A DNA stretch of 64,000 nucleotides from Thermodesulfovibrionales bacterium (GTDB lineage: Bacteria; Nitrospirota; Thermodesulfovibrionia; Thermodesulfovibrionales; Dissulfurispiraceae): positions 62,001 through 126,000 of the forward strand of contig JAGUWD010000003.1 in assembly GCA_020062545.1 (NCBI GenBank), given 5' to 3'. Made by a program: the position numbers and the translations under genes. The notes beneath the pieces are model-generated. The model did not search any database. It was not told the DNA's origin and saw nothing but the letters and a program-made list of their open reading frames with translations. Shown here one piece after another: positions 59,464 to 64,000 of the stretch. Each line of letters opens with the position of its first letter. The stretch's first letter is position 1.

Positions 59464-59859
59464 TTACCTCTCACCTCCTTCTTCGTGGCCGTTGTCAGAG
59501 TCTTCTCCTTCCTGACCTTCGTTGTCCTTCTGGTCGGTCTCGATCTTGAGTACCTTCCCGTTTCCTGCATCAACCTTCACATCTGCTATCTGGCGGTCAG
59601 CCTTTGCGATTTCCACTCCGTAGACGAGATAGCCGTTCTCATTTTCGAGTTCTGCCTTCAACACCTTGCCTGGAACCTGCTTCAGCGCTGCATTTATGGC
59701 AGAATCGAGGGAGACGGTTGCCATTCCTGCAAATCCTGCCTCATCATCGCTCTTAACCTGAATGCTGCCTGTGTGCTTTGCCTGCTGGGCGGAAACTCCT
59801 CCGATGGCGATGAGGGCTGTCAGGACAACACCACTGATGATTGTCATCATCTTTTTCAT
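59464..59859 (-). CDS. Secreted PepSY-domain protein
   Basis: The 131 aa protein has a signal peptide (ending VSAQQ at about residue 26), a PepSY domain (VSLDSAINAALKQVPGKVLKAE, YLVYGVEIAKADRQIADVKVD) and an acidic tail rich in Glu, Asp and Gly. PepSY proteins inhibit peptidases or sense envelope state, and often stand in operons with OmpR-type two-component systems, as here. It has a GGAGGTGAG ribosome-binding site and is the first gene of the minus-strand operon. Confidence 0.9.
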   Translation of the reverse strand: MKKMMTIISGVVLTALIAIGGVSAQQAKHTGSIQVKSDDEAGFAGMATVSLDSAINAALKQVPGKVLKAELENENGYLVYGVEIAKADRQIADVKVDAGNGKVLKIETDQKDNEGQEGEDSDNGHEEGGER

Positions 59860-59881
59860 ACTTACTCACCTCCTTTGTGAG

Positions 59882-59933
59882 CCTGTAATTGATTCGACTT
59901 ACGATTCCATTATAAGAAAGGAAAGATTACAGG
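59882..59933. promoter_or_regulatory. Inverted repeat and -10 box of the minus-strand operon
   Basis: CCTGTAAT (59882-59889) and ATTACAGG (59926-59933) are perfect inverted copies enclosing the minus-strand -10 box TATAAT (59909-59914); the -35 region is poor, as expected for an activated promoter. Transcription would start near 59902. The OmpR-type regulator in the operon is the obvious candidate ligand. Confidence 0.5.
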
Positions 59934-59953
59934 AAGATGAACGCAGTATCGGC

Positions 59954-59959
59954 TATAAT
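59954..59959 (+). promoter_or_regulatory. -10 box at the DedA-PAP2 gene, apparently leaderless
   Basis: TATAAT ends 6 bases before the ATG at 59966, so transcription would begin at or next to the start codon. There is no Shine-Dalgarno sequence in the bases between. No good -35 box is visible. Confidence 0.45.
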
Positions 59960-59965
59960 ATCGAA

Positions 59966-61303
59966 ATGGAAAAGCATATTCTGGACATTATCCTTCCTCA
60001 TCTCACCCACTGGGGATATTATGTTTTATTCCTGATGACCTTTCTTGAGACATCTGCATTTTTAGGCTTTCTTGTGCCTGGCGAAAGCATGGTGGTGATA
60101 GCAGGGCTTCTGGCATCAATGGGAGTGCTTGAATTAGGTGATGTTATATGGGTTGCATCCCTTGGTGCGATAATGGGAGACACTGTTGGATACTTTATTG
60201 GCTATCGGTTTGGAGAAGTATTTTTTTTGAAATACGGCAAATACTTCTTTTTCAAGAAAGAGTATCTTGATGAGGCCATGGGATTCTTTGATAAACACGG
60301 TGGAAAGACCGTGTTCTTCGGCCGTTTCATGGCATGGCTCAGGGCCTTTGCCCCTGTCGTTGCAGGCATATCGAGGATGCATTATCCGAGGTTCCTCTTT
60401 TTCAATTTAGCCGGCGGGATTGTATGGGCAACGATATTTTCATTGCTCGGATATTTTGTAGGAAATAGCTGGGATATTATAAGGATATATCTTGGCCGCA
60501 TTGGCATCTTTGGATTTATATGCGGAGTTATCATCATATACCTGTATTTTCTTTTCACAAAAAAGAAGCGGTTGATAAAGGAGAAGGTTGGCTGGCTTGA
60601 TATCAGGTTGTCCTCTCAAATGCCAAAGACATGGGAATTTGTGAAAGAACGTTTTAGCGCTGGAGAATGGTATGGATTGAACCTCACCATATCTTTAGTG
60701 TCCCTCATCCTTGCCCTTTTATCCTTTGGCGAGATTGTTGAGGATTTGATAGATAAGGAAACCCTGTTCTATCTTGACTTTAAAATACAGTGGATAGTGG
60801 AAGGGATAATCAGTCCTGAGATAACAAGATTTATGGTGGATATAACCAATATCGGAGGCGTATATCTTGTCGTGATAACTGCCGGTATAATGACTCTTTA
60901 TCTTTTGTATAAACGGCATTGGTGGGAGCTTTTTACCTTTTTTCTCGTGGCAGGGGTAGGAGAGATGCTTCTCATTATCCTAAAACTCTTTTTCCACAGG
61001 CCGCGGCCCGTACAGCAGATAGTGGCTGCTCACGGTTACAGTTTTCCAAGCGGCCATGCCTTTGCTGCCATGATTGTATACGGCTTCCTTATTTATATGA
61101 CATGGAGGTTGATAAAGAGTGAGGCATTGAGGTTTGTAATATTTTCCATTTCGATTCTTCTGGTTATCCTCGTGGGCATCAGCCGCGTCTATCTCAACGT
61201 GCACTGGCTGACGGATGTCTTAGGCGGATATGCTGCGGGAGTTGCATGGCTTGTTTTATGCGTTGTTATGGTAAATACAATTAAGCAGTATTACGGAAGG
61301 TAA
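59966..61303 (+). CDS. DedA-PAP2 fusion protein
   Basis: The start at 59966 (MEKHILDIILPHLTHWGYYV) opens the DedA domain; the longer frame from 59762 lies over the PepSY gene of the other strand. Residues about 1-200 are DedA (FLGFLVPGESMVVIAGLLAS, KHGGKTVFFGRFMAWLRAF). Residues about 220-445 are a PAP2 phosphatase with KLFFHRPRP, PSGHAFAAMIVYGF and SRVYLNVHWLTD. Fusions of this type join lipid-carrier flipping with dephosphorylation of undecaprenyl pyrophosphate. It is divergent from the minus-strand operon that also encodes a BcrC-like PAP2 enzyme. Confidence 0.92.
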   Translation: MEKHILDIILPHLTHWGYYVLFLMTFLETSAFLGFLVPGESMVVIAGLLASMGVLELGDVIWVASLGAIMGDTVGYFIGYRFGEVFFLKYGKYFFFKKEYLDEAMGFFDKHGGKTVFFGRFMAWLRAFAPVVAGISRMHYPRFLFFNLAGGIVWATIFSLLGYFVGNSWDIIRIYLGRIGIFGFICGVIIIYLYFLFTKKKRLIKEKVGWLDIRLSSQMPKTWEFVKERFSAGEWYGLNLTISLVSLILALLSFGEIVEDLIDKETLFYLDFKIQWIVEGIISPEITRFMVDITNIGGVYLVVITAGIMTLYLLYKRHWWELFTFFLVAGVGEMLLIILKLFFHRPRPVQQIVAAHGYSFPSGHAFAAMIVYGFLIYMTWRLIKSEALRFVIFSISILLVILVGISRVYLNVHWLTDVLGGYAAGVAWLVLCVVMVNTIKQYYGR

Positions 61304-61335
61304 AATGAAAAACAGAGATGTGATGGAGGTGCATA

Positions 61336-61479
61336 ATGGCTTTGAAGGAAGAATTGGAAAAACATGGCGAGTGGCTTTTTAAATGGAGGAGCTACCTGCC
61401 TTTGCTTATCCTGCCTGTTGTACTTATTGCTTTGAAAGATTTTGAATATCTGGGAGGGATATTTCGGGCGGGGCTTTAA
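61336..61479 (+). CDS. 47-residue methyltransferase-like fragment ending in the terminator
   Basis: The ATG stands behind GATGGAGGTG and the frame reads LKEELEKHGEWLFKWRSYLP, then a hydrophobic helix and DFEYLGG. It resembles the N-terminus of isoprenylcysteine/phosphatidylethanolamine methyltransferase-like membrane proteins, which are about four times longer. The stop codon lies in the loop of the terminator hairpin. It is either a truncated gene or a small membrane protein. Confidence 0.5.
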   Translation: MALKEELEKHGEWLFKWRSYLPLLILPVVLIALKDFEYLGGIFRAGL

Positions 61480-61490
61480 CCCCGCCTTTT
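61467..61490 (+). terminator. Rho-independent terminator
   Basis: GGCGGGG (61467-61473), loop CTTTAA, CCCCGCC (61480-61486), then TTTTCTT. It ends transcription from the DedA-PAP2 gene and the short frame after it. Confidence 0.85.
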
Positions 61491-61525
61491 CTTAATCAGA
61501 GGTGCCAGTTTTCAGTATCTGGAAT

Positions 61526-62314
61526 TTACTTCTTCAGTGTTTCATAGGTTTTATTGGGACTGGGAACGTACTGGCCATGGCAGTCCTTACAATTATTCTG
61601 AGAAGTTATCCCATTCGATGCAACATTATACAACGGCTGGTGTTTGGGAGCATATTTACCATCAACCCATGCATTCAACATCTTTGTTGTTTCCATGGCG
61701 ATGTTTGCAGCAAGCCGCGCACACCTTTCAGCCCTTTGGTCTGTAAGAAATGCAACACCCTCTGCCCTCATCCATCTACCCACGGAAATGTGACAGACAG
61801 GTGTTCCCGCTATGGTCATGTGTTTTATCTGGGCCTTAATTATCTTCGAGGGCTCAAAGTCCGGCAGTTCGGTATAGGAATAGTAGAAGGCGAGGTCATT
61901 AGTCATTTCCTCTGCTGTATCGGTATTTTTTGTTACCAGTCCTATAATTACACCGGCACCCGGCATCGTTCCGCAAAGGGCACCCCATCCTGCCATTCCA
62001 CCATGTCCCCATCTGTATGCATCGATCGGGAAATCTTTCCATGAACTACCGACCTTCTTTTTTAATGCCTCTACAAATCCGGCAATAACCGAAGAGGTAC
62101 ACCACCTCTTAAAGTAGTTTTCATAGGTGACCTGTCCTACCTCATGGGGGTCCAGTTTTTCGTACTTAAAAGTCGATGCATATTCATAGGCATCAGCGGT
62201 CTTTACAGCATTGAGTGCACCGATGGATAAGATTGCAGCGCCTGCTGCTGCCTTCCCGCTATTGATGATTAGGTCTCTCCTTGAAAGTCCGTCATTATTG
62301 CCATTAATGGTCAT
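61526..62314 (-). CDS. Tat-exported split-Soret-like cytochrome c (C_GCAxxG_C_C family)
   Basis: The 262 aa protein has a twin-arginine signal (LSRRDLIINSGKAAAGAAIL, residues about 10-29), then a C_GCAxxG_C_C-type redox domain (HGGMAGWGALCGTMPGAGVI, TPVCHISVGRW, ERCARLAANIA) and a C-terminal haem site CKDCHG. The order of Tat signal, cysteine-rich domain and late CxxCH matches the split-Soret cytochrome c of sulfate reducers. It would carry electrons in the periplasm. TatA is encoded at 36730. A minus-strand hairpin with a T-tract lies in its leader, so expression may be attenuated. Confidence 0.82.
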   Translation of the reverse strand: MTINGNNDGLSRRDLIINSGKAAAGAAILSIGALNAVKTADAYEYASTFKYEKLDPHEVGQVTYENYFKRWCTSSVIAGFVEALKKKVGSSWKDFPIDAYRWGHGGMAGWGALCGTMPGAGVIIGLVTKNTDTAEEMTNDLAFYYSYTELPDFEPSKIIKAQIKHMTIAGTPVCHISVGRWMRAEGVAFLTDQRAERCARLAANIAMETTKMLNAWVDGKYAPKHQPLYNVASNGITSQNNCKDCHGQYVPSPNKTYETLKK

Positions 62315-62340
62315 AAAACCCTCCTGTTATTTTTTAAAAT

Positions 62341-62385
62341 TTTTAAAAAAGACTCCACTGCAGACAATCCATCTGAAGTGGAGTC
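62341..62385 (-). terminator. Terminator or attenuator in the leader of the cytochrome gene
   Basis: On the minus strand GACTCCACT (62377-62385 read in reverse) pairs with AGTGGAGTC (62351-62359 read in reverse): a 9-bp stem with 17-base loop, followed directly by TTTTTTAAAATTTTT. It separates the small secreted-protein gene from the cytochrome gene. The rest of 62315-62498 shows no gene. Confidence 0.7.
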
Positions 62386-62498
62386 AAATTAAACGGGGAG
62401 GAATGCCTATAAAGGACAATCCTTTATACAGACAGAATGCCTGTATTTGTGCAAATAAAGACTCGCAACTTCAGAACTACTGATCAGACTTTTGGTGA

Positions 62499-62795
62499 TC
62501 AGACCCTTGGAGGTTGCTCTATTGGGAATGCTAATATGGGTAAATCGAGCCGCGGACTTATAATTTCATGAAGGCTTACAAACTTCAGAGGAGTTGGTTT
62601 CCATGGACACTCGCAGAGGCAGGGTTTATCGGCGTTCACAGAGAGAGACGAATTTGATGCATGACAAACATCGAGGCTTAATATAATTAGAGGTCTTCTG
62701 CCTTTACGAATTTTTATTATTTTGAAAGACGCTGGAGATATGATGCTTGCCATCAGAGCTATCAATATGACAGGAAGAAATACCCTCAATTTCAT
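62499..62795 (-). CDS. Small secreted or anchored hypothetical protein
   Basis: The 98 aa protein has an N-terminal hydrophobic segment (about residues 4-24) and a short extracytoplasmic part with one C-x-C-x-C-like cluster (KPCLCECPW) and an isolated CHAS. I do not recognise the family. The cysteines could bind a metal or form disulfides. It lies upstream of the Tat-exported cytochrome gene on the same strand, separated by a terminator-like hairpin. Confidence 0.55.
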   Translation of the reverse strand: MKLRVFLPVILIALMASIISPASFKIIKIRKGRRPLIILSLDVCHASNSSLSVNADKPCLCECPWKPTPLKFVSLHEIISPRLDLPILAFPIEQPPRV

Positions 62796-62910
62796 GAATA
62801 ATTTATAACAAAAATAAAACAGGCTGTCAACTTGAAGTTATAATTATAATTCTACCGAAAATTATAAATCTCGGGATAAAACATTTCTGTAAAATTTAAG
62901 GGAAAAATAT

Positions 62911-62916
62911 TATAAT
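62911..62916 (+). promoter_or_regulatory. -10 box upstream of kup
   Basis: A perfect TATAAT lies 31 bases before the ATG at 62948 in a very A+T-rich stretch. The -35 region is poor (TGTAAA at best). No ribosome-binding site is visible in the leader. Confidence 0.35.
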
Positions 62917-62947
62917 ATCGAGATTTTTATTAACCGAATACACTTAG

Positions 62948-64000
62948 ATGCTTGAGAAAGAACCACCCATAAAGGGAATTATAAAATCCCTTGGTCTTGT
63001 CTTCGGAGATATTGGAACCTCTCCAATATATACCCTTACTGTTATATTTCTCCTTACAAAACCAACGGAGGCCAATGTTATTGGCGTGCTCTCCCTCATT
63101 GTCTGGACACTAATTATACTCGTAACAGTTGAATATGCATGGCTTGCCATGAGCCTTGGAAAGAAAGGCGAGGGAGGCACTATCGTGCTTAAGGAATTGC
63201 TTGTCCCCCTCCTCAAGTCAGGCAGGCAGGCATCATTTGTCACACTGCTTTCGTTTGTCGGAATATCTCTTCTCATCGGAGATGGTGTCATTACGCCCGC
63301 CATTAGTATACTCAGTGCTGTTGAGGGATCGCTTCTCATTCCTGGCTTTGAGCATGCAAAACAGGAAATACTTATTCTTATTGCGGCTGTCATCGCCATA
63401 ACCCTCTTTGCCTTTCAGAGGAAAGGGACGGAGAGAGTAGCAGGAGCATTCGGCCCGTTGATGGTTTTATGGTTTTCATCGCTGGCGATTTCTGGTATTG
63501 TCTCGATACTTCAGGTTCCATCTGTTGTGAATGCTATAAATCCATATTATGCCTTTAAATTTCTTTATGACAATGGTATTGCCGGTTTCTTTGTGCTTTC
63601 AGAAGTCATACTCTGCGCCACAGGAGGCGAGGCATTATATGCAGATATGGGGCATTTAGGCAGAAGGCCTATTATCAGGGCATGGTATTTTGTATTTGCT
63701 GCACTTTTGTTGAATTATCTCGGTCAGGGTGCATTTATTATTAAGCATCCGGATGCAAAGAATATGCTCTTTGAAATGGTTTTCCATCAGGTGCCTATTT
63801 TTTATGTCCCGTTTTTAGTCCTCAGCATTATAGCGACGGTCATAGCCTCTCAGGCGATGATAAGCGGAATGTTCTCGATAGTCTATCAGGGTATACAAAC
63901 CCGTGTTATGCCCATGTTCAAGGTCGACTATACATCCGCTGAATTAAGGGCACAGATATACATAGGCATTGTAAACTGGTTCCTGCTTGCATCTGTCTTG
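62948..64000 (+). CDS. kup: KUP-family potassium uptake permease (3' end outside window)
   Basis: The visible 351 codons run open to the window edge. The family signature LGLVFGDIGTSPIYTL opens the protein, followed by KKGEGGTIVLKELL, GDGVITPAISILSAVEG, FQRKGTERVAGAFGPLM, ATGGEALYADMGHLG and ASQAMISGMFSI, all typical of Kup/TrkD K+/H+ symporters. About nine of the usual twelve membrane helices are inside the window; the cytoplasmic tail is not. The ATG lacks a clear Shine-Dalgarno sequence. It imports potassium using the proton gradient, to which the P-type H+-ATPase at 46.6 kb could contribute. Confidence 0.96.
   Translation, partial: MLEKEPPIKGIIKSLGLVFGDIGTSPIYTLTVIFLLTKPTEANVIGVLSLIVWTLIILVTVEYAWLAMSLGKKGEGGTIVLKELLVPLLKSGRQASFVTLLSFVGISLLIGDGVITPAISILSAVEGSLLIPGFEHAKQEILILIAAVIAITLFAFQRKGTERVAGAFGPLMVLWFSSLAISGIVSILQVPSVVNAINPYYAFKFLYDNGIAGFFVLSEVILCATGGEALYADMGHLGRRPIIRAWYFVFAALLLNYLGQGAFIIKHPDAKNMLFEMVFHQVPIFYVPFLVLSIIATVIASQAMISGMFSIVYQGIQTRVMPMFKVDYTSAELRAQIYIGIVNWFLLASVL

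Noticed and set aside
59762-59965. N-terminal extension of the DedA-PAP2 frame
   Set aside because: It runs antisense through the PepSY gene; DedA sequence begins at the ATG 59966, where a -10 box is placed for a start there.
62796-62947. c-di-AMP (ydaO) riboswitch before kup
   Set aside because: Such riboswitches are common before potassium genes, but this leader is short and A+T-rich and I can find none of the conserved stems.
1-64000. CRISPR array, rRNA, tRNA, complete insertion sequence or prophage
   Set aside because: No regularly spaced repeats with unique spacers, no rRNA core sequences, no tRNA-like cloverleaf and no transposase or integrase were seen by eye; a covariance-model scan would be needed to exclude a tRNA fully.

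Overview
The window reads as a bacterial chromosome of moderate G+C. Coding density is high, AGG is the preferred arginine codon, and genes are packed into long same-strand operons with ATGA or TAATG overlaps. The mix of many histidine kinases, universal stress proteins, c-type cytochromes, a sulfite-exporter-type permease, a SoxB-like enzyme, a periplasmic DsrE-like protein and rubrerythrin suggests an anaerobic or microaerophilic sulfur-metabolising bacterium. Nitrospirota/Thermodesulfovibrionia or a deltaproteobacterial lineage would fit. This taxonomic guess is inference; no rRNA or tRNA gene was seen.

Layout. 1-3.2 kb: the end of a 2-oxoacid dehydrogenase E2 gene, an NDP-forming acyl-CoA synthetase alpha subunit and an unknown protein. 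3.4-5.8 kb (minus): an amino-acid ABC transporter with fused binding protein and permease. 5.9-11.7 kb: an accessory island with HicBA, a large SF1 helicase-nuclease, an antitoxin/PIN pair whose toxin has no ordinary start codon, gene fragments and a MazEF-like pair. 12.1-26.0 kb: one long plus-strand operon behind a clear sigma-54 promoter: stress proteins, a TauE-like permease and partner, two multi-module DUF202 proteins, kinase and regulator genes, a PEP-synthase-like protein, a haem-sensor kinase and an NtrC-type activator. A second sigma-54 promoter at 26.1 kb drives a YeiH-type permease.

28.4-36.7 kb: chemoreceptor, two kinases without a regulator, DegP-type protease and an LtaS-like enzyme. 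36.7-41.9 kb: TatA, a single DUF202 protein, rhomboid protease, acetyltransferase, glucan phosphorylase and a leaderless binding protein. 41.9-46.5 kb: a decayed sulfur/cytochrome locus (two cytochrome remnants around a SoxB-like gene), hydrolase, DsrE-like protein, rubrerythrin and a stress protein. 46.5-53.3 kb: P-type H+-ATPase, DedA protein and a hybrid kinase, followed by a truncated second copy of dedA. 53.2-59.9 kb (minus): an operon with PepSY protein, ABC-2 exporter, two-component system and three phosphatase-type enzymes. 59.9-64 kb: DedA-PAP2 fusion, a truncated methyltransferase-like ORF, a Tat-exported split-Soret-like cytochrome and the start of kup.

The most novel-looking item is the pair of proteins at 15.7-18.5 kb. 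Each joins a GspE-N/MshEN-like domain to two or three DUF202 modules, and every module begins with five or six perfectly spaced R-[TSN]-x-x-A-x-x heptads. Other notable items are a palindromic element inserted twice in frame in one gene, the start-less PIN toxin, promoters that imply leaderless mRNAs, and the apparent self-contained sigma-54 regulon.
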